From assembly GCA_024449915.1 (NCBI GenBank), contig JAMZAV010000068.1, positions 310,001 through 374,000 on the forward strand: 64,000 nt of DNA. The letters run 5' to 3'. The translations under genes and the position numbers were made by a program. Of this stretch, positions 48,533-61,762 are shown one piece after another. Source of the stretch: Sweltsa coloradensis. Taxonomy: Eukaryota > Arthropoda > Insecta > Plecoptera > Chloroperlidae. Positions within the stretch are counted from its first letter, which is position 1. The number at the start of each line of letters is the position of its first letter. The notes below the pieces were generated by a model. The model searched no databases. It was not told the DNA's origin and saw only the letters and a program-made list of their open reading frames with translations.

Positions 48533-48940
48533 TTATATTTAGAGTCTACCACTCGATTACATATACTGATTTTCAGTGGGGGACTTTAAATCAAAGCGAC
48601 CAACCAACCCTGTAGGCCCCGGACGCAATCGACGACGTGAGCGATAACACCAAAGATCGATATTTTGAATAGGAAATATAGCAATCAGTGGTATGGACAG
48701 TGCGAACACCCGCGAATCAACGCCAGGAATCAACAAGGCCGTATTCAGAACAATCTGAATTTATTATGTGCTTCGTTGCAAGACGGCTCCAAAGTCACCA
48801 TTTACAAATCCTACACAAGAACTGAGGACTAGTCCAAATCAGAAATTTAAAAATTTGACTTTTAACGGGAATCGAACCCGAACCTTCTGCATTGAAGCAG
48901 ATAACGCTAACCATAAGACACAACGAGCCACCAATCTGAG
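48533..48940 (-). mobile_element. SINE family 1, copy B (tRNA-derived)
   Basis: On the minus strand the head has TATGGTTAGCGTTATCTGCTT and a good B box, GGGTTCGATTCCC, near 48864-48876. The body shows GGTGACTTTGGAGCCGTC, GTTCGCACTGTCCATACC and GGTTGGTTGG, then CACTGAAAATCAGTATATG and an AAAT-type tail (ATTTATTTATTT on this strand). The frames across 48768-49134 are shadows. Confidence 0.9.
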
Positions 48941-48944
48941 CTCC

Positions 48945-50810
48945 ATTTACTACCATTGGTATTGTTGCTACTGGTACATGCAGAATCAACATCATTCGTC
49001 GAAATAGGGTACCAAGATAACTTACGGACAGAAGCTCCCCTATATGAATCAGCACTTTGGCGTCTGTCCATCTGCACTTGTGTCTCATCTATCACGATAT
49101 AAGCCAAACATAACCTCCGATTTTTTATGGGCATTACCGTTCACATAGATAGTACAAATGTTTCTTGGTACACCCGCATTCAGGGAGAGGTACTAGCTTT
49201 ACCCAAACTTTACCCATACATACTCGGAACCTTCAGCAACAAAGAGAATTAACGCTTTAAAAAAATGTACTATTCTTGTTCACTTCTTACGATCTGTATA
49301 ATAATTAAGTAACTTCGCTCCCTATTTGTGGTTCACCCGTACCCATGCTTATAATACACTATACGTAGGTAGAAAACTAAGCGAAAATAATAACACTCTA
49401 AATTACTCTTGCATATTATCACTTGCACCTACTTCAACATTCCGCTATATTGTGTTGTGCCACAGGGAATTCCTAGGATTTTCGTACAGTTCAATCATAA
49501 TTAATTATCAACCTCGAGTTCTTTATTCCATGCCACGAGAGAAGTACTTTAATCAAAACCTGACCACGTAAGTAATTTTACCGCAGTAAGAACTTAACTA
49601 CACAAATTATAATGATTACGTTGTATTCCTTTAAAAACACTTGTAATGTGTGGCTCTTTTAGGTTTGTTTGTAATTTTTATATCTTCAAAAAAAATTAAA
49701 CAATTAACGGTTTGAGTCGTGGATTAAATAAACACGATTGCATGGTGTCAAAACCCGTATTAGTAACAAAATGTTTAGCTCCGAATATTCAAGTTAACGT
49801 GATGTGATATATCGTGGCTCTGGCCACATGGTATACAATGATACAAACTGTGTTCGCTAAAGTAGGTCTGGAACATGCTAGCACTGCAAAATACAGGAAA
49901 CCCGCGGGACATCTGGAAAGTTACAGTAGAGTGACACCAGTTCTACGTAAAGTAAAACCCATCATACGCATATAATTTGAAACCTTCATATTCGAAACTG
50001 TAATTAATGTTTGTTAATTGTGTCAAAGATATTTCCAGTTAAATATCCCGCTGTTGGCGACGTGGCCCCGCTTTGTATCTCTACCCGCATCATATGATAC
50101 CGTCAGCGTGGCAAGGAGGCGTAAGAGCCCCTTGGCCCCAGTGCTCATTAGGGTGTTTGATTGGGTTGCACCCCCTCGGGGATATGTTGGATGTCTGTAA
50201 TTGCAACAACAGAACACTACCTTGGTAAACTGCTCATGGAACTAGTTTACTACTCGGTTTTAGTGTCTGACTATGTAAATAAAATATCTTGTCAAGGAAA
50301 TTGAAATCCTGGGTAACAATGGATCGTGGGAGCGGTCAAATGTGGTAGTAAACACGTTACATTTGGCGTTCGTTCTGTGGGGGGAGACTTGCTATCAGTT
50401 TTCTTTGCTGATGAATGAGACTCATTCGCTTAAACACTCGCTTTCGCATGAATTATTGAATGCAGACGGACAAGTGTAGTGAACGGGAAACCTGGATGAA
50501 ATAATTATACTCATTATTGTTTTAAGGCTCAGGGGAATGAACAATTTAAATTTTACAAATTCTATTTAATACTTCGAACGGTACAAAATACATTGGGAGT
50601 ATTTTGTTGGGTACGAATTTCAAAATAAAATGTCTGTAATATGCATAAGTAAAAATTCACAAATAGTGTTTCTTCAAATAGGGTTTTTACTTTATAGTAA
50701 TTATTATTTCAAATTATTATAATATTTCACGTTGACAAAAATTATATACATTTTATTCGAATAGTCATGGATAAAACTTATATAAAACGTTTAGAATATG
50801 GGTATTAGGG
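48945..50810. other. Mixed stretch without recognised gene
   Basis: A GC-richer patch at 50050-50200 is open on both strands for about 60 codons, but neither is recognisable. The rest is AT-rich. Family repeats are absent. Confidence 0.35.
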
Positions 50811-50815
50811 AAAAG

Positions 50816-51191
50816 TTCTGTGGTGATTTGGAAAAGTGGTATAAATCCACCCCCCCCACAATAAAAAACGAGTTAAGTACATGAAAATTCTTGATTTTAA
50901 ATCTAGAATATTATGTAAAACCGGTATGTCAATTTCAATTTCTATAACACAGCGAAATTCGGTAACAAGTCCACTTGTTGACAAAATTTTTATGTATATG
51001 TTTCGGAAAAACGGTATGCAACTTGACTTGTAGCGTTTTACCCATGATAAACCTATGTCTGTGTTTTGTTTCTTTGCAATGCGTGTTTCGGAAAAGTGGT
51101 ATAATTCATTTTTAAAATTTATTTTCACTTCTTTAAGCTCTCCTGAACAATTTCATAAAAGGACATACCACTTTTCTAAATCGCCACAAAA
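50816..51191. mobile_element. MITE-like element, about 375 bp
   Basis: 27-base inverted ends, 50816-50842 (TTCTGTGGTGATTTGGAAAA then GTGGTAT) and 51165-51191, differ at only a few positions. Inside, the block CGGAAAAGTGGTAT recurs at 51089 and, with changes, at 51003, so the termini are echoed by internal subrepeats. No protein is encoded. The target duplication is not clear, and the superfamily cannot be named. Confidence 0.65.
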
Positions 51192-51602
51192 TTATTAAAT
51201 GCATATCTGATTCTTGGCATTGCCTCACAATAAATTATGATAAGTTCTTGATATCAACATTAATTTATTTATCTACTTCGTGGTAACATTCTTAAATTCA
51301 CACGCAACATCAATATGTGCCAGGAGTGGGTGTTATGTCTTGCATATTGGCGTTTTGAGTATTGGTTGGCAGATTTCCAATCAATGCCAATAATGACATC
51401 GGAAATCTGTGATGGTTTTGCGTTTAGGGAAACATGTTTGAACACTCAGGGCCCGCGGATGATTCAGTTATACATTGACAGTCTGTAGACGACATAGGTA
51501 ATGCCGGTTGACCCAGAAACGGTGGTATAGTATAATATTCTTGCAAGATTAGATACTTTAGATTAGATACAGTTGTGTTTCGATTCCATGACTAAATGAT
51601 AT

Positions 51603-51640
51603 ACATCATTATTATTATTATTATTATTTTTTATTATTTA

Positions 51641-51676
<36 letters not shown>

Positions 51677-51842
51677 TTATTATATTATTATTATTATTAT
51701 TATTATTAAATTATTATTTATTTATTATTTTATTATTATTATTAATATTTTTTATTATATTATTATTAGTATTATTATTTTTTAAATTATTTATTATTAT
51801 TCTTATTATTATTATTTAATATTATTATTATTATTATATTAT
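51603..51842. repeat. (ATT)n microsatellite, about 240 bp
   Basis: A long ATT run with single-base slippages and T-rich interruptions throughout. It is the largest simple repeat in the window. Confidence 0.95.
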
Positions 51843-52204
51843 ACAATTGCATTGCATTTAGCCTTGACCTTTGTTATTCATATGTGTATGGAAACTACAT
51901 TGTACAACGTAATGTTATTAATTACGCAAAGGGTCACTAAATCAAATATTAAATCAATATATTAAATTACACACAAAAACTCATCTCTGTCCAAATATTA
52001 CATTATGTACGACCAATTATGAACACCATTCTTCATGTTCATTTAAACACTAATTCCTGTTGAACTCATACCAATTAAGAGTGTGAAATGTCAGGGATTT
52101 TTTACAGGATCACTTTCTGAAGAAAGTTATTAACAGATGGGATGTGTTGAGGTCAAAAATGGCTTGAAAAATAATGGACAGTAATTTTTAAGTTAAAGAA
52201 TAGA

Positions 52205-52580
52205 ACAATTGACAACACTCACTTGTTTGTAGCGGCCATAGGTGAAGAGAAGACAGCGTGTGTGCGTATTGTGTGTAAGCACTTCATAATAGAGAGCGAA
52301 TGGAATTACAGATCCATGGCAAGGAAAGAAAAGACGACGTAGCTGCCAGGAGTCGAACGAGCCTGTAGTTGGCGACTTGGCCAAGGGAACAGATTGCCAC
52401 TACACGTATGCACTGAGCTAGCGCTATGTCACTACTGAACTGTGTACCCAGACTGACTGACATCGTATGGCAAGATATGAGAGAGGGGTAAGGGGTAGTC
52501 GCGCTGATAAGAACAGGTTTGAGTGGAATTAACTGATGATAGAGGGAATTGAATGATGAGTAGATACGAACGAAACTAAT
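52205..52580 (-). mobile_element. Repeat family 2, copy B (tRNA-like SINE)
   Basis: On the minus strand an A-box-like TAGCTCAGTGCATACG and a B-box-like CGTTCGACTCC are spaced as in tRNA (52430-52340). Upstream of the head is the shared block ACTCAAACCTGTTCTTATCAG, in reverse to 18 kb in the same relative order. It matches 17990-18330. Confidence 0.65.
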
Positions 52581-52584
52581 CCAA

Positions 52585-55120
52585 CGTATTGGCGTAAATA
52601 ATATCAAACACTTGCACAGATTTTATGATTATGTATATAAAGGCTTCGTTAAAATTGCACTTTAAAAAGAATAGTAACAACATATATTTTTATTTAAATA
52701 ATATATTTTTAAGATTTATGATAAAATCATGAAAATTAGTGAATTTGGCAATTATTTTCTGACTGTAATCCACAATAAATTTTAGTTGGTATAATCTTGA
52801 CTTAAAAAGAGTAACATATCCATGCTTAACAACCACGCAAAATTAAAATTGCATACCAATCATGCTAACTGGATGCTGGAAAAGCTCCAGAAAAAGTGCT
52901 AAGGGCAAGGGTAGGCCTATTCCTCACTCTTCAGAGAATGTGCCTTCAAGGAATTCTCGTAGGATGAGAAGTAATGATGTTGAAGGTTTCATTGTACATT
53001 CATAGTACATTTCGCACACACATTAAGAGAACGGTATACAATAAATTACTAATTAATTGATTTTAAAAAAATCATTTATGATTTGTTAAAAATTTATTTT
53101 TATTTACTGCATGCTTATTGCAACAGGACATGCATAAGTGCAGTCTACTTATATGTTTCTTTTAAAGATTTATAACCCTTTTAACTGTTACTAAAGATAA
53201 CTGAACCCAGAATGAAACGATCAAAATGTTTTTTAATTTAAGCGAATCTAATTTAACTTTGGTTCTCATTTTTTTTTAAATGCTTAAATTCATATACCTG
53301 TTGTTATTGTACATTTAACGATAGGCTTCTAGTTATGCGTTTATTTGTTTAACGTCTATCATATTCAGTTATACAAACTGTTTTTCGAATGACACCAATA
53401 ATAAATACTAGAATTACATAAATGCACACAAAAAATAATAATCTATTATACATACGATAAAGCTCTGTCTGCAACTGGGTACTCACTATTTACCATTGCT
53501 CATTTTAAACAAACATTGCATTTTAATTCTGAATCTGTATTCTTTGCAATTTATTCTACATCATGCAATGTAGAGCATGGAGTATAAAACGAAATTTTTG
53601 TTTGAAATTTGAAAATGCAAATAAAACAAATAATAATATAACTAGCACTAGGGTATCTAGTGTAAATAGTAAGTGTTATAATTAAATATAGACGCTCTAG
53701 GGTGGAATTAGTTCACAGTGAGAGACATGTGTTCAAATAAACCCAAACAGTTGGATTCTCACCCTGACCATTGCAGAATGTTGATATTCGTGTCTGGACA
53801 TAGGTTGAATTGCTACCTCTGTGTTCTTCTCAACTTGTGGCTGTTCCTAAATTAAACCCATTCACCCCAGAGTGTACGCGACTATTAATCTGTGCTTTAT
53901 ACAACCTCTCCACTGAACTTGAGTAAGGTTATGAGTGCATGACATTAATGTAGCTGTTTGGTCAGTTCAAAGGGAACAGAATGACCTGAGTACTGTTACA
54001 CACCCAAGCAGACGTAGATGGCACAACACACTAAACATGTGTTAGATATTTAGGTCTAGTCAGCCCCTGGCTTCAAACTAACGAACATAAACCAGCTTGT
54101 CTGTAAAGGCCAGACATGCTAAATCTGAAGTACACTTCGGGAATCTCACTGTGCATGACAATATAAGTACGCTTATGCATGATAATCAACCGCGCTGTGA
54201 ACAATACATATTTTACAGTCCGCAGTGTTAGACAGTGCTGACTGGTAAAACACTCATGTTACCTATTTTGTAGCCCCGTTGGCGCCCCCAGCGTCCAATG
54301 GAAGGTATCAAAGGTGCCGTTTACTTTTTGTATATTCTAGTCTTTTGCCGACATAAGGTTTTATCCACCCGTATGGAATAGTACCGAAGGGAGTTGTGGT
54401 CCATTTAGCGTGGTTGACGTGAGGTGATAACTACAAGGCTTTCAAATAGAAAATTGCAAGAGAGAAGTGTTATTGTGGGTACATAGAATATAGTAAACAA
54501 ATAGTTTCTATCAATTTGACTGGGTGAACAGCCTGAAAAATTTTATTGGGGTGCACACACGAACTGTCGAATCGATACTAAACAAGACAGTATCATTATT
54601 GTATTTGTTGTATGGCAAATCAAAAAGATGAATGTGATTCATAAGTGTCATGTGAAGAAATGACGCGGGTTTTTGGTGATTTATAACAGAGAGGATATTA
54701 TTATTTAACGAATTATTATCGCTTATATCAAAGGGGACTCTATTCGTTATATAAATGCACCTCAATTATTCAACCTGCGGTTTCAACACACAGATTTGTG
54801 GTAGAGTAGAATAATTATATTCGTACCTACTCCATTTGATCAGTTCAGATTTAGTTAATTGAGTAGTATTATAGGCCAACTACAAATCTAAACAAATAAC
54901 AACATGAAGGTGGGATGAAGATGATAAAAACAGTAAATAAAGGTATTGGTAAAAATGAAATGAAAAAAAATTAATACCAATTTCATACACCAGAATTATC
55001 ATACAAATTGCCCGATCTCCAGCTCTTGTGCGGCCTAGCTAAAAATGCATTACCCTTCCACTAGCTCCGTTACAAAAAAGTTTTTGGCGCAACTGATTTA
55101 GATTCGTAGAATGTGAGAAA
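52585..55120. other. AT-rich stretch without recognised gene
   Basis: No window repeat family and no convincing frame. The composition is more even at 53700-54420 without any coding signs. Confidence 0.4.
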
Positions 55121-55124
55121 GTTT

Positions 55125-55185
55125 TGGCCTAAGCGGATTTCGACCCCGAGACTTTCTGAATAGGAAGCAGGAATAAGCCTTCAAT
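55125..55185 (-). repeat. SINE-1-like tRNA head remnant
   Basis: On the minus strand CTGCTTCCTATTCAGAAAG and GGGGTCGAAATCC match the anticodon-arm and B-box blocks of SINE family 1. Nothing of the body is recognised. Confidence 0.5.
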
Positions 55186-55189
55186 AAAA

Positions 55190-56260
55190 ACACACATGCG
55201 GTCTTTTTAAACCTTTTTTCCCTAAGACAAGCACTGGGGCTAGAGTTTTTAAGATAAGATAGAAGGGGCAGAAAGGGATTTGTGGTTGCTCTAGCTTTGC
55301 TCTCTGGCTACAAATCCTAGAATGCAGGGAACTTCTTTTTATCTGAAATTTATGTTTTTCATAAGGAATCAAGATGATAAGCGGATGAGGATTTGAAGTT
55401 GAAAAGATGATGGGAGATCGGATCTATGGACCATGACCACTCCATGTCCAAAGCGATCAATTAATGCCTCATCGCCACTATATACGGAGTAACATTAATC
55501 AGTTGAGCAGTTACCTTCATCAACATCTCTGGCAATTGACTATATCCATTATTATTAATATATAAATGGATAAAGATGGTATTTCGATGCAGATAACTTA
55601 CTTCTAAAATGGAGAAACGAGGAAGTTATTTTTTATAATATATACCCACATACTGCTATTTTGTAGACGGTGCGATAAGCATTCGTATTTGTAAATGAAA
55701 GTTCAAGTGAAATCATCCAACTATAAAATACTAAGGTAAATATAATGGTATTAAGGATTGTGTTCTTCTATAATATATAAGCCGGCAGCCTCTGTGAATG
55801 AGGTGTAAACGTTGATTATATTATGGGTGAGTTACAAATTGAATGTTATAAATCGAGACAAAACAAATTCAAGCTCTTCTTGAATAATATATAGCTGATT
55901 ATATGGCTGAACTGCTAATGTTTATACCGCAAAAGTTATCAACTTCAGTGATGTAGGCCTAATGATTTGTGGAAAGCGTCAGAAATAGCATTTTGATCAC
56001 CAAAGTATTGGTGTGAATATAAAACTTCTTTAATAAAGTATATTCCAGGATTATTGAACATATTTAAATAAATCTCCACTTACAATCGCGTCCCGAATAT
56101 ATTTGAAAACCAAATTACAAGAAGATAAAGCGTCGTGAGTGAAGCAATTTGCGTGTCATTTTTTAGATTAACTGAAAGATACTAGACTAAGATTAGGCCT
56201 ATATAAAATCATTTTCATGAACATAATGCGCCACTTTTTATGGGCATAAAAATGTTTAAA
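55190..56260. other. AT-rich stretch without recognised gene
   Basis: Only short frames; no repeat family recognised. Confidence 0.4.
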
Positions 56261-56269
56261 ACTTGCAGA

Positions 56270-56580
56270 GAACGAATCGGAGTACCCTGGATTACTCTTA
56301 CCAAGCAGCCCCCACGCAAAGTGGCGGCGGTGGCGGCGACGTATACATTAGAGAGGCACTCCCTTAATATGCAAGAGCTCCACCATAGTCCGCGAGTGCT
56401 CGCGGATTACAAAGATAATAATGAATACCAATGAGTGTATAAATGACGCAGTTGTGTTGTGTAGTGTAGTATTCAGCCGTGTTCTCTCCCTCGCAGCTAG
56501 GGTGCGTGGAAGTCGCTGCAAGGACAGTCGGAGATCGCGCGACCGTCATCCACCTCTGCTAATATTCTTTCCGATGAACT
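56270..56580 (+). promoter_or_regulatory. GC-rich island, possible promoter
   Basis: A GGCGGCGGTGGCGGCGACG run, a TATAAAT at 56438-56444, a TCAGCC initiator-like site at about 56473 and then a CG-rich stretch (GATCGCGCGACCGTCATCC) stand out. TATA-to-initiator distance is a little long. It could be the start of a plus-strand transcript leading to the exon at 63333. This is inference only. The frames across it are short. Confidence 0.25.
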
Positions 56581-56599
56581 TGAGTTTAATTGTAATTTA

Positions 56600-57080
56600 T
56601 ATAAATGCGTGGCAAGAGCACAGAAGATGTAAGGTGATTGAAATGGAATAACCATCAAACGAGATTTTTCCTTGATCATCGTATACCCATGAATAATTCG
56701 TTTTCCCTTGAATATAAAAAAACGTACAACTATAAAATGAGGTGCACTACCAATTTTCCTTGGTGTATTTTAAGCAGATGATTAGTTTTGATGTACGATT
56801 GCAAGCGGTACATTTGAATTCGACGTCAAAAGAAAACTGATGAGGCTACATCACCAGTTGAGTGGTTCGTTAAAAACGAGCTCTCTTTAATGCCTTTCCA
56901 CCCTTGCATTGCAATGATACCGAGGTAAATGGCAACACCGCAACTAGACCATGCATAATAGATAGCGTACAATGTATAGAGCATCTGCTCGTGTAAAAAG
57001 TAGCATGATATAGAGTGCCGTTAACCACAGTGATGTCAATGTGAAAATATTAATGTTTGTCATGTGAGGTCAGTAATAAC
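56600..57080. other. AT-rich stretch without recognised gene
   Basis: Nothing recognised. Confidence 0.4.
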
Positions 57081-57089
57081 TCATGACGT

Positions 57090-57393
57090 TTGCGAGTCTA
57101 TTCGAGGGTTTATTTCACATGTTGTTGGGCGTATGATCCGACTCGTGTTTTAACACAGCCGAGTGACGCATTTCCAACTTCATTTTCACAAGAAAGTCGC
57201 TTTTGTTGCGCGCGAGATACGAGTTTTGTCTTCGCGATCAGCGAAGAGGAAGACAACGTTGCCACATTGTCCAATATCAGTTCCATCGTGCAACGTCGCT
57301 TCGCGTCAACACGTTGAAATTGAAAGCAAGAACGAACGGTTCGGGGGATATAAACATGACGTCAAATTGGAGGAAATAAGCACGAGCAAATAG
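57090..57393 (+). other. Coding-like patch, two overlapping frames
   Basis: Frames 57090-57317 (with SFVFAISEEEDNVATLSNIS) and 57163-57393 both stay open in a GC-richer stretch. It is possibly an exon or a decayed coding piece. There are no motifs and no certain splice sites. Confidence 0.25.
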
Positions 57394-57399
57394 AAATAT

Positions 57400-59850
57400 A
57401 TTTTGATACGTCCGTGAGACAGCGCTTCAGGCATTCTGTCGTGTAGGCTTATTGTAATATTCAATAACAGCTATTGAAATTCGAATACCATACTGGCCTC
57501 TCAGAGGAGAAAAGGTCGGTTAAAAAACTTTGTATCCTCTCTCTCTAAGCCTACTGTTTCACGTTGGGCATCGCCTATACAATTACGAGAGGGTTGTGTG
57601 GGCAAGTGCTTCGCATTCGTCGAACGCCAAAGCACATACTTCTAATTTGATATTGGACTTAAAATGTTGTATTATATTTTACATAAAGTCAAACTACGTA
57701 CTTACACAATGAAGGTTTTCTTACATCTTGATCCCTAAAATTGAATGATTTACATTTCTTTAAAAAAAAAAAAAAGGCAGATGCAAGTGACACTTTTTAT
57801 CCACAGTAATACCACGCAGACAACAGTGGATTTCCCCTCATTCTAGATCTCAATTTCTCATGGTGCAATTTCCGGAGTAGGAACGTTGGTGTGGTATCAA
57901 ACGCCAATAAGACTTTATTCGGCTGAACGGGTCTTTGCAAGTCTTCGGTAAAACCGCACTAAAGCTGGAGGAGATTCAAAGATGTCAATGCTACAAGATA
58001 GCATTTAAAAGAATACGAGTTCCCAATCCATTATTTGACAACACAACCAAAAGTTTGTAGAATCATAGTTTAAGGTTCACGCTATTTCGCAAACGGTATT
58101 TCAATAAATTAAGTAACCTATAAGACTTTGTGTGTATATGTGGCCTTACGGACCAAATTAAAAATATGAACGCACCCTAAAAATATGAACGCACCCCTAA
58201 TAAATTTAATATTAAATATAAAGAACGGTAAAATTTAATCTTAGGTTCTTCTTATAGTTTTTGAAGCGTGAACACGAGGGCTAGTCTTAATTATGTTTTT
58301 ATTTACTGTACTTTCGTCTCGTAATACTTTGATTAGTGCTCAGTGTGTCTCCTGACTAATGTGTGGTCAAACAATCACGTTTACGTTTATTAATTCATTC
58401 GGACGTGGTGGAAAATCGTGCCATGTAACCAGTGAAGGTCGTATAGTTACAGCTTTGTTGTGTTCCTTTACATTTTACACATAGACATTTTCCTAGCGGA
58501 GAAGATGCTTCATGCTTGTTTTATTATACGACTGGAGGTGCAAACAAAGTTGTGCGTCAAGGTGCTAACTTAAATTACCAGAACAGCCACATTCACATAT
58601 TTGCTCAATTTGAAGTTATTTTCTTAAATTTCAATTATAAAATTTTGCATGCTTATTGTAATTCAATTACTAGTAAGGTCTATAAGTATTAAAGTTGTTT
58701 GCTCTCGTCTCGTTGTCTTGAAAAAATTCATCTACGTCTGCAAAATGATTGTCACATGGCACTTAATCTAGAGATTATTTTCTCAAACACTCATTTTGAA
58801 GACCAATCAAATCTCGCTCTATTTTGAGTTGTGATTAACACAAGTTTCGGTGTCGTTCTTTCCGCCCCCCAGCTATACAACACAGTCTTGATATTGCAAA
58901 ACTTTCCCAAAACCCAGTAACCCTAGCATTTTCTCAACGCCTCTGAGCCAAGACAACTCATCAATGATTTTCCGTCAAGCCCCGCTAGTAACCCAAACTG
59001 TATTGGACCTGTTTCTTTTTAAATCGACCTTCTGTTCTTTCCCACAATATGTCTACTTTATTGAACATCGTTTTTATTTTGTCTGCTTTTCAACCGAGGG
59101 AAGTAGCATATATTTTACGAGACTAAATCTGGGGACAAAACTTACGTTTAATGTTTCTACCCAATAACGGTTCGCCCAAACTTATCTACAGAACGCGAAC
59201 ACATTATTCAATGCCATTTTTGAACATTCATAGGTCCTGTTATTTCCGTGGCATAATATTGGCTTATCTACCAGGCAGTGGTTGTCAAACCAATCGAAAT
59301 GTCTTTCAACATCACTCTACTGACATCCTTGACTATCAATCACTGCTGGATGGATGGCGAGTCGTCAACGCAACCCCCTCCCACCCTCTCCACATAACCC
59401 GCCCGTAAAGTTCTAAAGGCGATTTAGGTCGAGGAAACTTATCGAAGATTTTCATATCGGAATCTAATAGGCTCGAGTTTCTATCTCGTGTAGAATGTGA
59501 TGTGGTCCTCGTTCTTGTATGCGAGCCCCCTTTTAGCAGTCGGACTCGACGAATGGCCCCCGAAAGCCTCGAAACAGCAATCATGCATTTTATTGGGCCA
59601 AAATATAAGGACTGTCTAGTTGTTTAACAAGTTGACAATTCAGCACCAAAAGTGTTTTATTGATAGTGAAAATCAAATGTATCGAATTTGTTAATTTAAA
59701 ATGTTATGTTTTATTATTTTAAAGCCGTTGCCAGTATTATGACAACCCAATTATTCAGAGTATGCGTTATATTTATACATTTGGTAAAGTCTGGACAACT
59801 TTGAATCTATTTAAAAAAAACTCGGACTTAAGCATTATTCGTAATTACTT
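57400..59850. other. AT-rich stretch; small tandem repeat
   Basis: A 19-20-base unit (AAAAATATGAACGCACCC) is tandemly doubled at 58160-58198. A minus frame at 59336-59584 opens with ATG and is basic and Arg-rich, but I recognise nothing in it. The remainder is AT-rich. Confidence 0.35.
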
Positions 59851-59859
59851 TTCGTAGGA

Positions 59860-60105
59860 AGCTTGCCCAGGGTGCAATTCATGCCCCTCTTTGTGTCTAA
59901 CTATAGGTATGTTGCGGATAAAGCAATTGTAAAGGAATGTCCGAGGGCTATTTATGAGGACTCAATCCCTTACATTCGCATTAACGACTGAGGAAAACCT
60001 CAGAAAAACCTTCGGTCAGGATTGCAGGTCTCGACGGGATTTTAACCCGGGACCACCCGAATCAGAGTCGCGCGCTTAGCCCTCGAGCCAACAGTGTCGG
60101 TATAA
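59860..60105 (-). mobile_element. SINE family 3 (tRNA-derived)
   Basis: On the minus strand a good tRNA-like head (GTTGGCTCGAGGGCTAAGC, A box; GGGTTAAAATCCC, B box) is followed by GAAGGTTTTTCTGAGG and TTTTCCTCAGTCGTTAATGC GAATG. This tail resembles CCTCAG/GCGAATG tail modules I associate with arthropod repeats. It ends near 59860. There is only one copy in this window. Confidence 0.7.
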
Positions 60106-61760
60106 GTATTATGTTGTTGTAATTTTATACACAACCTATTTATTTGTATTAAAACAAACGCAACACACAACGTTCAACTTTTACCACCTACCCAGTCAAT
60201 AAACTTAAGACTAAGCACTCAAAAACCTATAAATTTAAGCAAGATCATTCGTTTATGACCTATTAAACTACCTAAGGCACATATTTAGAAATTAGTATTT
60301 TGCAACATTATATTATCCCCAGCTAGAAATTTCGGCAAATTTAATTAAACCTACATGCGTTAAAAACACACCACCCGCTTAAACTCTCTCTCTCTCTCTC
60401 TCTCCTCCATATTTCTCGCTTACTCTCCTTAAATATGCACACGCTTACACACACACACACACACCATGTTTTTGCGAGACTGTTTTGCACGGTCCTTATT
60501 ATTAAGTTCACTACACACACTCTCGCTCTACTTTCCATACATGTTTCTCCTCCTTATTTCTTCATCATGCGATAAAACAAAAGAAGGATGTTCCTCATAT
60601 GCGCACACGGAGATCAAAACGCTGCACACCTCCTTGCTTGTACAGTCACGGCGATTAGAACTCTCATAATGAATTCATGCCTCACTTTGGCAACGAAGTC
60701 ATGGCCTCACTTTGGCCTCACAGTGTAGGCTCAGGAGAAAAACAATTGGCTGCATCATGAGCGTTCTGAAAACTGACGTTTGTTATTATATTCAAGGAAA
60801 TACAATTTTTTGTTTGAAAAAAATGCATTATGTTTCTAGTTTTGTATGTGATTTCTAGTGCAGCGAAGGACACTATCAAGTACTTTCAAGAGATGATTTT
60901 GACTTTGTTGTTTTGCTTCTCATTCAAAATCTTGAAATAAATCAAAGAAACTAAATTCAACCTTTTCTCTAACTAATAAAGTTTTTGAGTGCGTTATTGT
61001 CTTAATTTAGTTTTCGAACTTGGAAAATTGAGAAGTTCGTGTTTTAAAAAACAATGTGTCTAAATATGAATGTGTGTATATTTAAAAACCAAATTCACAT
61101 ATTTTAACAATTTTGTTACAACTTCGTAAATTTAACGTTGTAATTTCGAGAAAGTTTAATTTGCGTGTATTCGTCCCGCTGAATGCAAACAAGTAATTAG
61201 TTGAGATGCGTAATTAATATTGTAAGGATCTGCAATGCTTAATGGCTAATGCATTCCTTCCGTCTTTTCAACGCATGCATAAAGTTTGCATTCCATTGGC
61301 GTAGAAATGTTACACTTGCTCTTGAATTGGTCGGTTCTATAATAATTCTAGCTTATAACCATTCCCGCATACCAAATTTAATTAAAACTGTCCCTGAACT
61401 CCCTCAGAAAATATATTCACCTAGTAGCCTACGGCATTTTGAGTGAGTGAAAGATAGAAACTTGCAAGCTTACTTACACGGGGGTTGGAAACTCGTTTAA
61501 TTGAAGTTTGTTTTTTAATGGAAGCTGGAAGCTAGTAATTTAATTCTTTTCTAGATTTGGGGGCTATGAAATCACGTAGGTTTAACCATTTTTGCACGTG
61601 TATTTGGTCGGACTGCCTGATGGCAGTGTTTAATGTTATTTTAGTCTCTTACTCTACGTTGAGAATTAGAAAGATCATTCATTTGGTAATGTTTTATTTC
61701 TTGGTTTTATTTACTCGGTGAAACTTCTTCGAGTCAAATCAGAAATCGTTTATATATTTT
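60106..61760. other. AT-rich stretch with CT and CA microsatellites
   Basis: (CT)n at 60384-60404 and (CA)n at 60447-60464. Short frames around them are repeat artefacts. A 65-codon frame at 61249-61446 is unrecognised. Confidence 0.5.
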
Positions 61761-61762
61761 TT

